DNA of 64,000 nucleotides. It comes from Saprospiraceae bacterium (lineage in GTDB: Bacteria > Bacteroidota > Bacteroidia > Chitinophagales > Saprospiraceae). The DNA lies in the NCBI GenBank assembly GCA_026986005.1, contig JALSPK010000160.1:20003-84002 (forward strand), written 5' to 3'. A model generated the notes under the pieces. The model was not told the origin of the DNA, searched no databases, and saw only the letters and a program-made list of their open reading frames with translations. Positions 27,613 to 36,912 of this stretch are shown here, one piece after another (the first letter of the stretch is position 1; the number at the start of each line of letters is the position of its first letter). Both the position numbers and the translations under genes were made by a program.

Positions 27613-29295
27613 TCAATTACCTTCTCTCAATAATCTTCTCAATATTTTACCAACATTTGATTTTGGAAGTTCTTTTTTAAATTCTACTTGTTTTGGTACT
27701 TTATATGCAGTTAAGTTTTTTCTACAATATTCTATAATTTCTTTTTCTTTAAGCGATTTATCTTTTTTCACAATAAAAACCTTTACAACTTCTCCTGATT
27801 TTTCATTAGGAACACCAATGGCAGCTACTTCCAGTACCTTAGGATGAGCTGCTATTACCTCTTCTACTTCATTTGGATAAACATTGAAACCGGATACAAG
27901 AATCATATCTTTCATCCTATCTACAATTTTGAAGAATCCGTTAGGCAACATTTTACCTATATCTCCGGTATAAAGCCAACCGTCTTTTAAAACCTTATCA
28001 GTTTCTTCCTGTCTTTCATAATATCCTTTCATTACCTGTGGTCCTTTGATCAATATTTCACCGACTTCACCTACAGGGACAGCATCTCCTTTATCATTAA
28101 CAATTTTCATGTAAGTAGATGGTACCGGAATACCTATTGTTCCTATCTTTGCGTTACCATCAACAGGGTTGACCGATGCTACCGGAGAACTTTCCGTGAG
28201 TCCATATCCTTCGGCTATTCTTAACCCTGTCAATTCTTCCCATTTTTTGGCAACAACATCTTGAAGCGCCATACCTCCTGCAACCACTATTTTAAATCCT
28301 GAAAAATCCAGTTCTTGAAAACCTTTGTTATGCAATAATGCATTGAATAGTGTATTCACCCCTGAAAATACAGAAATCTTATGAGTTTTGAATTCCTTTA
28401 CAACAGAATTCAAGTCTCTTGCATTAGTTACCAACACATTTTTGACTCCCATACCAAGCATTGCCATAAGATTGACAGTCAGTGCAAAAATATGATACAA
28501 TGGTAAGGCTGTAAGAATTATCTCTTCTTTTTCTTTCAATCTAATTTGCATGATGTACTTTATCTGAAGCATATTGGCGACTATGTTTTTATTTGTCAAC
28601 ATAGCTCCTTTTGATACGCCTGTAGTACCACCGGTATATTGCAAAAATATAAAATCATCAGGTCCTTGTGAATATTCTGTGATAGATTTGTTTTTACCTT
28701 CTTTTAATGCGGTTTTAAATTTAACCGCATTGGGTAAATTGTATTTAGGGACCATTTTTTTTACATTCTTCACAACAAAATTCACCATACCCCCTTTAAA
28801 GCCACCCAACATATCCCCAAGTCCGGTGGTAATAACAACATCAATATCAGTATCACCAACAATTTTTTCCAGATTACCTGCAAACATATCAGCAATGATA
28901 ATAGCTTTGGCTCCGGAGTCTGAAAACTGATGCTTCATCTCTCTGGGAGTGTATAGCGGATTGGTATTTACAACGACCAAACCGGCTTTTATTGCAGCAA
29001 AAATAGAGATTGGAGATTGTAAGATATTGGGCATCATAATTGCCACTCTATCTCCCGGTTTCAAGCCCCTGTAATGCAAATATGCAGCTAATCTGTCAGA
29101 ATACTCGTCAACTTGTTTAAAAGTCAACCATTTTCCCATATTAAAAAATCCGGGTGTGTCGCCGTATTTTTTTAATTGCTCATCTATAAATCCTCTTACA
29201 GTTGGATATTCATTGGTATCTATATTGGCAGGGATACCCGGAGAATATTCATTTAGCCAAATTCTATTGTTATAAACATCATGATTGTTTTCCAT
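27613..29295 (-). CDS. fadD: Long-chain fatty-acid--CoA ligase (acyl-CoA synthetase, FadD type)
   Basis: ATP-dependent activation of fatty acids to acyl-CoA. The 560-residue ANL-superfamily protein has the P-loop YTGGTTGVSKGAMLTNKN, the A5-like EGYGLTESSPV, A7 LYTGDIGKMLPNGFFKIVDR, and the C-terminal A10 Lys region KELPKSNVGKILRR. Order, spacing and length fit long-chain acyl-CoA synthetases. The gene is divergent from fabF, so degradation and activation genes lie beside synthesis genes, as often seen in this phylum. Substrate chain length cannot be read from sequence. Confidence 0.92.
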   Translation of the reverse strand: MENNHDVYNNRIWLNEYSPGIPANIDTNEYPTVRGFIDEQLKKYGDTPGFFNMGKWLTFKQVDEYSDRLAAYLHYRGLKPGDRVAIMMPNILQSPISIFAAIKAGLVVVNTNPLYTPREMKHQFSDSGAKAIIIADMFAGNLEKIVGDTDIDVVITTGLGDMLGGFKGGMVNFVVKNVKKMVPKYNLPNAVKFKTALKEGKNKSITEYSQGPDDFIFLQYTGGTTGVSKGAMLTNKNIVANMLQIKYIMQIRLKEKEEIILTALPLYHIFALTVNLMAMLGMGVKNVLVTNARDLNSVVKEFKTHKISVFSGVNTLFNALLHNKGFQELDFSGFKIVVAGGMALQDVVAKKWEELTGLRIAEGYGLTESSPVASVNPVDGNAKIGTIGIPVPSTYMKIVNDKGDAVPVGEVGEILIKGPQVMKGYYERQEETDKVLKDGWLYTGDIGKMLPNGFFKIVDRMKDMILVSGFNVYPNEVEEVIAAHPKVLEVAAIGVPNEKSGEVVKVFIVKKDKSLKEKEIIEYCRKNLTAYKVPKQVEFKKELPKSNVGKILRRLLREGN

Positions 29296-29396
29296 TGTCT
29301 TGCATTTATTTTTTAAAAATGTTCAGCAAGATACAAAAGAAAATTTAATATCTTAAAGAAACTTATAAAAAGTCTAATAAAAATAGAAAAAAATAC

Positions 29397-29404
29397 TATT
29401 TTTG
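29397..29404 (+). promoter_or_regulatory. Candidate -7 element of fabF
   Basis: TATTTTTG fits TAnnTTTG and ends 18 bp before the fabF ATG. The -33 region is A/T-only. The TTG inside it could be misread as a start codon. Confidence 0.4.
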
Positions 29405-29422
29405 TTGTTTAAAAGAAAAAAT

Positions 29423-30670
29423 ATGAGAAGAGTTGTAATAACCGGGATTGGAGCATTGACCCCTATTGGGAACAATGTAGAGGAATATAAAAAAAGCTTA
29501 TACAGAGGAGTTTCAGGTGCTGATTTCATTACTTATTTTGATATATCAGAGTTCAAAACTAAGTTTGCTTGCGAGCTAAAAAACTTCAATCCCGATGATT
29601 ATTTGGATAGAAAAGTGTGGAGAAAATTGGATCCGTTTTCTCAATATGCATTGGTTGCTGCTGAAGAAGCTATGAAAGATTCAGGACTGGATACCGGCAA
29701 GATTGATTTGACAAGAGCAGGAGTTATAATGGGTAGTGGTATTGGAGGATTTGATACATTTGAGAAGGAAGTCACCAAGGATGTACTCAGAGGTGCAGGG
29801 CCAAAATTCAGCCCTTTTCTTATACCAAAGCTTATACCTGATATTGTACCCGGGCATATATCTATTAAGTATGGTTTTACGGGAATCAATTATGCTACAG
29901 TCGCTGCTTGTGCTTCTGCTTCCATGGCTATATCCAACTCATTTGATTATATTAGGTTTGGTAAAGCTGATATCATGATTTCGGGAGGATCAGAAGCAGC
30001 AGTTACCCGTACTGCTATTGGTGGTTTTAGTTCGATGAGAGCCTTATCTCAAAGAAATGACGATCCGAAAACAGCTTCAAGGCCATTTGACTTGGGTAGA
30101 GATGGATTTGTACTTGGTGAAGGATCAGGAGTATTGATACTGGAAGAATATGAACATGCAATAAAAAGAGGTGCTAAAATACACGCTGAGATAATCGGTG
30201 CAGCCATGTCAGCTGATGCCTATCATATCACAGCACCGCATCCGGAGGGTAATGGTGCAATGCAGGTAATGAAGACCGCTTTGGAAGATGCAAATATTGA
30301 TATTTCAGATGTAGATTATATCAATGTACACGGTACTTCCACCCCTTTGGGCGATATTGCTGAAACATTGGCTATCAAAAAATTGTTTAAGGATCATGCG
30401 TACAAATTAAATATTAGTTCTACTAAATCAATGACGGGTCACTTACTGGGTGCTGCAGGAGCAGTTGAAGCAATAGCTTCTGTATTTGCTATAAATGAAT
30501 CTTTAGTACCTCCTACAATAAATCATTTTGAAGATGATCCACAAATTGATCCCAAACTTAATTTGACTTTTGAAAAGCCTCAAGATAGAAAAGTCGATAT
30601 TGCGATGAGCAATACCTTTGGATTTGGAGGTCATAATTCTTCTATTGTTATTAAAAAATATATTGAATAA
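29423..30670 (+). CDS. fabF: 3-oxoacyl-[acyl-carrier-protein] synthase II (FabF)
   Basis: Elongating condensing enzyme of type II fatty-acid synthesis. The 415-residue thiolase-fold protein has the nucleophile Cys163 (TVAACASASMA), His303 in NVHGTSTPLGD and His340 in KSMTGHLLGAAG, at the same positions as the well-studied E. coli enzyme. The ATG giving MRRVVITGIGALTP was chosen; an in-frame TTG seven codons earlier overlaps the -7 element. It is followed 3 bp later by rnc, a conserved neighbour pair in this phylum. The usual upstream acpP is absent here. Confidence 0.97.
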   Translation: MRRVVITGIGALTPIGNNVEEYKKSLYRGVSGADFITYFDISEFKTKFACELKNFNPDDYLDRKVWRKLDPFSQYALVAAEEAMKDSGLDTGKIDLTRAGVIMGSGIGGFDTFEKEVTKDVLRGAGPKFSPFLIPKLIPDIVPGHISIKYGFTGINYATVAACASASMAISNSFDYIRFGKADIMISGGSEAAVTRTAIGGFSSMRALSQRNDDPKTASRPFDLGRDGFVLGEGSGVLILEEYEHAIKRGAKIHAEIIGAAMSADAYHITAPHPEGNGAMQVMKTALEDANIDISDVDYINVHGTSTPLGDIAETLAIKKLFKDHAYKLNISSTKSMTGHLLGAAGAVEAIASVFAINESLVPPTINHFEDDPQIDPKLNLTFEKPQDRKVDIAMSNTFGFGGHNSSIVIKKYIE

Positions 30671-30673
30671 AAA

Positions 30674-31423
30674 GTGATTGGATATATAAAAAAAAGGTAC
30701 AATATTTATTTTTCAAAAAATAAACTATTAGCATATAAGCTACATGATATTCTCGGTTTTATACCGAAAAAGTTATACTTATATGAATTAGCATTTTTAC
30801 ATAAATCTTATCAGGAAGCAAATAGCAAATACAAGTTTACAAATGAAAGGCTGGAGTATCTGGGAGATGCAGTATTGAGCGTAGTCGTTGGAGAGTATTT
30901 ATTTAAAAAATACCCCTTAGAAGACGAAGGGTTTTTGACGAAAATGAGATCAAAAATAGTAAAAAGAAAAACCCTCAATGAAGTATCTCAAAAAATGGGA
31001 CTTGATAAAATATTGAGTGAATATGCTGTCGGTAAAGTGAGTAGATCAATGGCTGGAAATGCTCTGGAAGCTTTGGTAGGAGCTATTTATCTTGATATCG
31101 GATATAGAAAGACTCAAAGATTTATTATTAGAAATATATTGAGAAATCAGATTGACATTAAAGCTCTTGAAAATCACGATGACAATTACAAAAGCCAATT
31201 GCTCGAATGGGCTCAAAAAAATGGAAAGAGTATAGATTTCACTCTAAACGAAAAAGAGAAAATAAACGGCAGGGATTTTTTCAGAATAGCATTGATGATT
31301 GATAATAAAAAAATATGCCAATCTGAAGCATACAATAAAAAATCAGCGGAACAAAAAGCTTCTTTGCTGGCGATGAACAAATTGAAAATAAATAAATCCA
31401 AAACTGATATGGATAGGTTTTAA
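30674..31423 (+). CDS. rnc: Ribonuclease III
   Basis: Double-strand-specific endoribonuclease acting in rRNA and mRNA processing. The 249-residue protein has the catalytic signature NERLEYLGDAVL (residues 57-68), a second acidic site in AGNALEALVGAIYLDIGY, and a C-terminal dsRNA-binding domain (DNYKSQLLEWAQKNGKSIDF ... KKSAEQKASLLAM). The start codon is GTG, 3 bp after the fabF stop, so the two are cotranscribed. The N-terminal basic extension before the RNase domain is normal for Bacteroidota. Confidence 0.95.
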   Translation: MIGYIKKRYNIYFSKNKLLAYKLHDILGFIPKKLYLYELAFLHKSYQEANSKYKFTNERLEYLGDAVLSVVVGEYLFKKYPLEDEGFLTKMRSKIVKRKTLNEVSQKMGLDKILSEYAVGKVSRSMAGNALEALVGAIYLDIGYRKTQRFIIRNILRNQIDIKALENHDDNYKSQLLEWAQKNGKSIDFTLNEKEKINGRDFFRIALMIDNKKICQSEAYNKKSAEQKASLLAMNKLKINKSKTDMDRF

Positions 31424-31434
31424 AGATAATATTG

Positions 31435-31442
31435 TATATTTG
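31435..31442 (+). promoter_or_regulatory. Candidate -7 element upstream of the Ppx/GppA-like gene
   Basis: TATATTTG fits the -7 consensus and lies 83 bp before the ATG, which would give a long leader. No -33 TTTG at the preferred distance was seen. Confidence 0.3.
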
Positions 31443-31525
31443 TGGCAGTAGTAGTATGACTCTATAATAATTCACTACTGAATTCTGTAATATAAAACAC
31501 TTCAATAACAAAAATAAATTTAAAA

Positions 31526-32536
31526 ATGTCAACAAGATTAACAACTTTCTCCAAACTTTTAATTGTCGTAGTAGTAATGGTAATTCTTTTCTTTTTGTTT
31601 CAAAAGTTCTTGCCAAAATTTACCGGAGATAATTCCGGTTCAACTCCTACTGAACAAAAAGTAGAAAATAAGTCGGACAATAATAATAGTTCAACAGCAA
31701 AAACCACAAATTCGCATATTTCAAATATCAAATCATTTAATTATACACCTACAAAACCCAAAAACGGAAAACTTAAGGGCGTCGTCGAACTTGGAGCATC
31801 GGGTTTTAATAGTTTTATTGTTAATATTGATCAAAAGAAAAATTGGGAGCTTAAGAAAGCAGAGTGGGGAAATAGCCTTGTATATGACAATATGGCTTCT
31901 GCTGCCGATATAAGAGGAGGATTAAAAAAATATATCACTAACATATTGGACTATGGGGTGAATGGTAGAGATATTCATTTTGTAGTTAGTTCCGGAGCGA
32001 TGAAAGTTGGTTCTACAAAAAAAATTATTTCCGAATTAAAGAATATGAATTACGTTGTCAATACGGTGACACCTGAACAAGAAGCTAGGTATGCCCTAAA
32101 ATCAGTATTGCCGACTAGATACAAAGCTACAGCTTTTGTTGTTGACATAGGATCAGGAAACACAAAAATATCATGGGTACAAAATGACGGTTCAATCAAA
32201 GGTATCGAAACTTACGGAGCTAAATATTATAAAAATAATACGCCTGCAAAAACAGTATATCAAGATGTATTTGACAAATCAAAGATGGTGCCTCGCAAAC
32301 GAACAGATGTTTGTTTTATGATAGGTGGAGTCCCTTATAAATTGGCTAAAGCAGTAAGAAAAGGAAAGGAAAGATATACTGTACTAAAAGCTCCAAAAGA
32401 CAACAAGGTTGAAGGAGCTAAGATGGAGGCAGGCATCAATATATACAAAGCTATTGAAGATGCAACAGGATGTGATACATATGTTTTTGATTGGGATGCA
32501 AATTTCACAATAGGGTTTTTATTAGATTTGCATTAA
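31526..32536 (+). CDS. Membrane-anchored Ppx/GppA-like (ASKHA-fold) protein
   Basis: 336 residues. An N-terminal transmembrane helix (about 9-28) and a 55-residue polar Ser/Thr/Asn linker precede a domain with the two phosphate-loop motifs of the ASKHA fold, GVVELGASGFNSFIVNID and AFVVDIGSGNTKISWV. Between them lies TPEQEARYALKS, at the place of the catalytic-Glu segment of exopolyphosphatase/GppA (EEEA pattern). Only the N-terminal Ppx/GppA core is present; the C-terminal HD-type domain of larger Ppx proteins is absent. The role could be polyphosphate or (p)ppGpp handling, or a non-catalytic sensor. The orientation of the domain across the membrane is not known. Confidence 0.65.
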   Translation: MSTRLTTFSKLLIVVVVMVILFFLFQKFLPKFTGDNSGSTPTEQKVENKSDNNNSSTAKTTNSHISNIKSFNYTPTKPKNGKLKGVVELGASGFNSFIVNIDQKKNWELKKAEWGNSLVYDNMASAADIRGGLKKYITNILDYGVNGRDIHFVVSSGAMKVGSTKKIISELKNMNYVVNTVTPEQEARYALKSVLPTRYKATAFVVDIGSGNTKISWVQNDGSIKGIETYGAKYYKNNTPAKTVYQDVFDKSKMVPRKRTDVCFMIGGVPYKLAKAVRKGKERYTVLKAPKDNKVEGAKMEAGINIYKAIEDATGCDTYVFDWDANFTIGFLLDLH

Positions 32537-32566
32537 ACTGTTATAGGATAAATTATACTATTGAGT

Positions 32567-33799
32567 TTAGTCTACCCTTAATATCTTAATCTCTACCCTT
32601 TGGTTTTTTCTACGGCCTGAGGCTGTTTTATTGGTGTACAAGGGTTTGGTTTTCCCGTATCCTTTGTATTTTATTCTGAATTTAGCTATACCTTTTGTTT
32701 TCAAGTAATCTGCAACGGTTTTCGCTCTTGCAGTAGATAATCTATTACAGAATTTACTTGAAGGCATTCCGTTTGTATGACCTCCAATTTCTATTATCAC
32801 ATTAGGATTATTTTTCAAAAAATCATATATTTCATCCAATACCTCATAGGAATCTTCTTTCAAGTTGGCGCTATCCGCTTCAAAATATAAATTATTAATT
32901 TTGATTGTTTGCCCAATTGCAATGGAGTTTTTATCAAGTTTTTTCATTATTTTCGGCTTGGAATGACTTGACTTTTTGAGATTATTTATATCCACCTGTT
33001 TCGGATTATTTACAACTATGGGTTTGTTTATTTCTTTAGCTTTTGTTGACTTTTTAATAACTTTATTATTTTTAGCAACCGGCTTATTATTTGTAGCTAC
33101 TGAAGGCAAATCAATGTCTACAGAAGCCAATAATTCATCTTCCGGACAAGGTATTTCAATTATATCGCTAGCTTTGTCAATTAAGATATTGCCATTGTAG
33201 GGTTGTAAAACAGGTGTCACATAAAAAACTTCTAAAAGAATATAAGGATAAAAAGCTTTTGGTTTGAATCTAAATGTATATTCCCTCCAATCTGTGTGTT
33301 TTACAGGGTCGGATTCAGCCAGTAATTGAGTTTTTCTGCACCTTGCTGATCCTCCCCAAATTCTAAGTTTCACCGGTTTATTAAAATTATAAAAATGAGC
33401 AGTGTCTCTCTTATCTTTGCTCAAGTATCTTTCAGCTCTTGCCAACATAATTTTAAATTGATAACACTTGTCCGGCATAAGTGCTGAGTTTAGTCGTTGA
33501 GAGATCATTTCCCATGTTTCAGCACCACCTCTTGTTACCATTCCTACAAAAGTGTTACCGTCAATAGGCTCTCTGTGAACTCCAAAAAAACTTGTATGTC
33601 CTGAATGTATATCAGGAGGGGTTTCATTTCTGAAATAATAAGGAGCACAATCACTCCATCCGGGTAAAAAGAAACCTTGATCTATTCCCTGAGCAGGGAT
33701 ACTTTCAAATGATGGATTCTTCAAGTGAATAACATGTCCCTGTCCATATCCCAATGCTTGAGCTATAAAAAAAGCGAATATTATAGAAAAAGACTTCAT
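32567..33799 (-). CDS. OmpA-family outer-membrane/peptidoglycan-binding protein
   Basis: 410 residues with a signal peptide (ends GYGQG). The N-terminal domain of about 200 residues is probably jelly-roll/CBM-like (LKNPSFESIPAQG, PGWSDCAPYYF). A Lys/Asn-rich linker of some 60 residues follows. The C-terminal OmpA domain has NNLYFEADSANLKEDSYEVLDEI and GHTNGMPSSKFCNRLSTARAKTVADYL with the peptidoglycan-binding D/R pattern. It anchors the outer envelope to peptidoglycan. It is convergent with the Ppx-like gene and divergent from the endonuclease-fold gene. Confidence 0.88.
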   Translation of the reverse strand: MKSFSIIFAFFIAQALGYGQGHVIHLKNPSFESIPAQGIDQGFFLPGWSDCAPYYFRNETPPDIHSGHTSFFGVHREPIDGNTFVGMVTRGGAETWEMISQRLNSALMPDKCYQFKIMLARAERYLSKDKRDTAHFYNFNKPVKLRIWGGSARCRKTQLLAESDPVKHTDWREYTFRFKPKAFYPYILLEVFYVTPVLQPYNGNILIDKASDIIEIPCPEDELLASVDIDLPSVATNNKPVAKNNKVIKKSTKAKEINKPIVVNNPKQVDINNLKKSSHSKPKIMKKLDKNSIAIGQTIKINNLYFEADSANLKEDSYEVLDEIYDFLKNNPNVIIEIGGHTNGMPSSKFCNRLSTARAKTVADYLKTKGIAKFRIKYKGYGKTKPLYTNKTASGRRKNQRVEIKILRVD

Positions 33800-33843
33800 A
33801 TAAATTATTATTATCTGCTTTGTATAACTGAAATTGATATAGA

Positions 33844-33878
33844 TTTGTTATAAATTTATAAATAAGATTATAACTTTG
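33844..33878 (+). promoter_or_regulatory. Candidate promoter of the secreted endonuclease/phosphatase-fold gene
   Basis: TTTG and TAACTTTG are separated by 23 bp, somewhat longer than optimal. The -7 box ends 31 bp before the ATG. Confidence 0.45.
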
Positions 33879-33909
33879 GCATTCAATTTTAAAAATTAAC
33901 AAATATTTT

Positions 33910-35613
33910 ATGTACTACAAATGGTTTTTCCTTTTCTTTTTTTTACCGATTACAATATATAGTCAAATATTAATTGACGGACAATTTAATGATTGGAGTG
34001 AGATAAATACTGAATATATTGACTCTGCTAATGATGGTAAATTCGGTATTGACTTCGGAAAAATGTCTGTTGATAATGATTCTGAATATCTATACTTAAA
34101 ATTCACTACGGGTAAATTGGTGAATCTTCAGAATGGCAATGATTTTGCTATATTTATAGACATTGATGATAATACTGAAACGGGATACAAAATAAACGGA
34201 ATCGGTGCAGATATTTCATATTTTTTTGGAGAGAGATATGGATTTTTTTATAGAAACGGAAGCAGAATCACTTTAAAACATGCTGATATTGGACTGATTC
34301 CTCTACCAACAGTTACATCTGAAACTTTTGAATTGGCGATAAAGAGAAAATTTAAAGCAGGATCATATTTGGTAAATATTAATAATAACATCAAATTATT
34401 TTTACTCCAAGATGTGACAGGAGGGGATAAAATGCCTGATGAAAGCACTGGGTTTGCTTATACTATTAAAGATAAAGATCTTGAACTTCCTCCATTTAGT
34501 ATCAATAAAATAAGCGAGGAGCATTTTAGAATTTTGACTTATAATGTTGAAAAAGATCATTTTTTTACCAATGAGCCACCTTATAGAAGGTTGATCCAAG
34601 CCGCAAACCCTGATGTCTTGTGTTTTCAAGAGGTCTATAGTCACAGTTCTTTCGAAATGAAAAATAAAATAAAATCATATTTTGGTGGAAATTGGTATCA
34701 TTCTAAAATCGGTAGCGATTTGATAATTGTCAGCAAATATCCGATAATTAAATCGGAGCCAATTGAAGGTAATGCTGCTTTTTTAGTTAATAAAAACGGC
34801 AAGGAAATAATGATTATAAACGCACATCTATATTGTTGTGACAAGGATAGTAAAAGACAAAAAGAAGTAGACAAAATCATGCAGTTTATCAAACAGTCAA
34901 AAGCAAATACTGGCTCAATACATTTGAAAAAAAACACTCCAATTATTATTATGGGTGACATGAATTTTGTAGGTAGCAATAGACAAAGAAAAACCCTGAT
35001 AGAAGGTGATATTTTTAATGAAAACTCGTATGGTGCAGATTTTCTTCCGGATTGGGATTCATCATTTTTAGAAGATGCAAGGCCATTGACTATGGGTTAT
35101 CCGGCTAGTTTCACATGGAATAGTGACGATTCTTCATATCCCAAAGGTCGATTGGACTACATGATTTATACAGGTTCAGTATTGCAAAAAGAAAATTCAT
35201 ATGTATTTTTTACAAGAAAGCTTGGTTTTGAATTGCTTGATAAATACCATCTAAATTCGCAGGATTCTGACAATGCTTCAGATCATTTTCCGGTGATAGT
35301 TGATTTTAGTTTTAAAAACTACGATGGAGTTGAAGATATTGCAAAAGCCAATGTAGAAGTATTGCACTATTTTCCCAATCCTGCTACAGATAAATTGAAT
35401 ATAGAGTTAAATAGTAAATCAACAGTTGCAGCAAAAATTTTGATATATAATAATGTTGGAAAATTAGTATTCTCAAAAAATCAAAAATTGATAATCGGGT
35501 TAAATAAATTTTCGTTGGATACAAAAGCATTGACTTCTGGTATATATTTTGTAAAGATTTTTACTATAAAAAATTTCGCTATTAAAGCTCTAAAATTTAC
35601 TGTTCAAAATTGA
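33910..35613 (+). CDS. Secreted endonuclease/exonuclease/phosphatase-family protein with T9SS sorting domain
   Basis: 567 residues. A signal peptide is followed by a CBM9-like N-terminal domain (about 20-190; DGQFNDWSEINTEYIDS). The catalytic EEP domain follows: ILTYNVEKDHF, PDVLCFQEVYSH (metal-binding Glu), INAHLYCCDKDS, IIMGDMNFVGSNRQ and the final SDHFPVIVDF. The C-terminus is a type A T9SS domain (LHYFPNPATDKLNIELN ... LTSGIYFVKIFT). It is probably a surface or extracellular nuclease or phosphodiesterase/phosphatase. In a phosphate-rich neighbourhood it could release phosphate from DNA or phosphoesters, but that is inference. Confidence 0.88.
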   Translation: MYYKWFFLFFFLPITIYSQILIDGQFNDWSEINTEYIDSANDGKFGIDFGKMSVDNDSEYLYLKFTTGKLVNLQNGNDFAIFIDIDDNTETGYKINGIGADISYFFGERYGFFYRNGSRITLKHADIGLIPLPTVTSETFELAIKRKFKAGSYLVNINNNIKLFLLQDVTGGDKMPDESTGFAYTIKDKDLELPPFSINKISEEHFRILTYNVEKDHFFTNEPPYRRLIQAANPDVLCFQEVYSHSSFEMKNKIKSYFGGNWYHSKIGSDLIIVSKYPIIKSEPIEGNAAFLVNKNGKEIMIINAHLYCCDKDSKRQKEVDKIMQFIKQSKANTGSIHLKKNTPIIIMGDMNFVGSNRQRKTLIEGDIFNENSYGADFLPDWDSSFLEDARPLTMGYPASFTWNSDDSSYPKGRLDYMIYTGSVLQKENSYVFFTRKLGFELLDKYHLNSQDSDNASDHFPVIVDFSFKNYDGVEDIAKANVEVLHYFPNPATDKLNIELNSKSTVAAKILIYNNVGKLVFSKNQKLIIGLNKFSLDTKALTSGIYFVKIFTIKNFAIKALKFTVQN

Positions 35614-35750
35614 TACTATAATAGAATAATATTTACAAATCAGATGAAAAATTTCTTAAATTTTCTGCCATGTTTTTTCTTTTTTCATTAAAATTTATCA
35701 ATTTTTTGCTAATAAATACTATGCCAGCATAGGATATTGTAATTAAAGAA

Positions 35751-36233
35751 TCATTTTTCAGAGTTCCAATCTTTATATGGATTTTTCATTAACATGGCGT
35801 TATAGTATTTCACATCGCCTGTCACTTCTTTTCCTAGCCATTCAGGTTTTTCAAAAATATCATCCTCAGACTCCAATTCTATTTCAGCGACAATTAATCC
35901 ATTGTTATCACCATAAAATTCATCAATTTCATATACATAACCCTTGTGTTGAACTATAAATCGAGTTTTGTCAATTACACCGGGTTCACATATTTTCAAT
36001 AAGTCCTTCGCATCATCAACACTGATTTCTTTTTCCCATTCATAACGACTCATCCCTGATTTATTTCCGATACCCTTTATGGTCAAAAACCCTTTATCCC
36101 CTTTAATCCTAACTCTAACTGCTCTTTCAGGAACAGAAGACAAATAACCTTGAACTATCTTTTGTGATTGTCTTATACATCCCTTAAAATCATCATTTTT
36201 TACTAAAAACTTTCTTTCTATTTCTTGTGCCAT
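35751..36233 (-). CDS. CYTH-domain protein (triphosphate tunnel metalloenzyme)
   Basis: 160-residue CYTH protein. It begins MAQEIERKFLV, carrying the ExExK metal and triphosphate motif. Basic strands of the tunnel follow (RVRIKGDKGFLTIKG, YEWEKEIS), as do VIDKTRFIVQHKGYVYEIDEF and the acidic LIVAEIELESEDD. Bacterial members usually hydrolyse inorganic triphosphate, thiamine triphosphate or short polyphosphate. The start was chosen because this N-terminus is canonical and the next ATG upstream would overlap the preceding gene. It follows the second, divergent CYTH-like gene after a 13-bp gap. Confidence 0.9.
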   Translation of the reverse strand: MAQEIERKFLVKNDDFKGCIRQSQKIVQGYLSSVPERAVRVRIKGDKGFLTIKGIGNKSGMSRYEWEKEISVDDAKDLLKICEPGVIDKTRFIVQHKGYVYEIDEFYGDNNGLIVAEIELESEDDIFEKPEWLGKEVTGDVKYYNAMLMKNPYKDWNSEK

Positions 36234-36246
36234 TTTGTTTATATTT

Positions 36247-36888
36247 TTAATTTGCCAAAGGTTTATCAATCATTCCAATTACCCTCTTAATTACTTGTAA
36301 ATAGTTAATATTCTCAACACCTATCAAACCTATATCTGACAATGTTTTCTTAATATCCTCTAGCTCGGTTGATTCTGAATTTATACTTATCACCTTTGCT
36401 CCATTAATCAATACATTTGCAACTTCACAAATAGTATCATTAACCATGTATCCAAACCTGTGCTTATGCACTTTTACAGCCTGTAAATCCGGATGTTTTT
36501 TTATCATTTGCAGAAATTCTTTCAACGTGTATTCTTTTTTATCCAAAGTAGGCATTTCTACGTTAAATGCGGGAAATACTTCTTTTACCAAGGTTTTCTT
36601 TGATATTGGAAACTTTGCTTTCATCAAAGGATTCCATTGTTCTAATCCATCAACGGTTTGGACAAATGTTTTGATATCCATCTTACCATTTCTGATTTTA
36701 GTATTGTTTATATCATTAGTTTTCGAAACAATATATATTTCATCAGATTGCCTTTCTTTTACCTTGTCAGGTACCGGAGCAGATAGTTCTTGCATCTTTT
36801 TGGAAGCCTCCTTGAAATCTTGTCCGAAAGACCTAAATTCAAACCTTGGTTTTGATATTTCCCCGATTTTTAATTTTTCTTTTACCAT
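36247..36888 (-). CDS. Conserved protein, probable divergent CYTH-like fold
   Basis: 213 residues. The order of elements resembles a CYTH tunnel: FEFRSFGQDF at the position of the ExExK strand, DEIYIVSKTNDINNTKIRNGKMDIK in two strand-like blocks with basic residues, and VHKHRFGYMVNDTICEVANVLING near the end, comparable to the K-R-Y/acidic strands of CYTH. The classical ExExK motif is not complete, so catalysis is uncertain. Its position directly before a canonical CYTH gene, with only 13 bp between, suggests a functional pair. The fold call is from pattern only. Confidence 0.5.
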   Translation of the reverse strand: MVKEKLKIGEISKPRFEFRSFGQDFKEASKKMQELSAPVPDKVKERQSDEIYIVSKTNDINNTKIRNGKMDIKTFVQTVDGLEQWNPLMKAKFPISKKTLVKEVFPAFNVEMPTLDKKEYTLKEFLQMIKKHPDLQAVKVHKHRFGYMVNDTICEVANVLINGAKVISINSESTELEDIKKTLSDIGLIGVENINYLQVIKRVIGMIDKPLAN

Positions 36889-36912
36889 TTTTTTATATTT
36901 TAAAAAATTTAT

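Noticed and set aside
27613..27847. Plus-strand open frame opposite the end of the acyl-CoA ligase gene
   Set aside because: Shadow of a well-supported coding region on the other strand.
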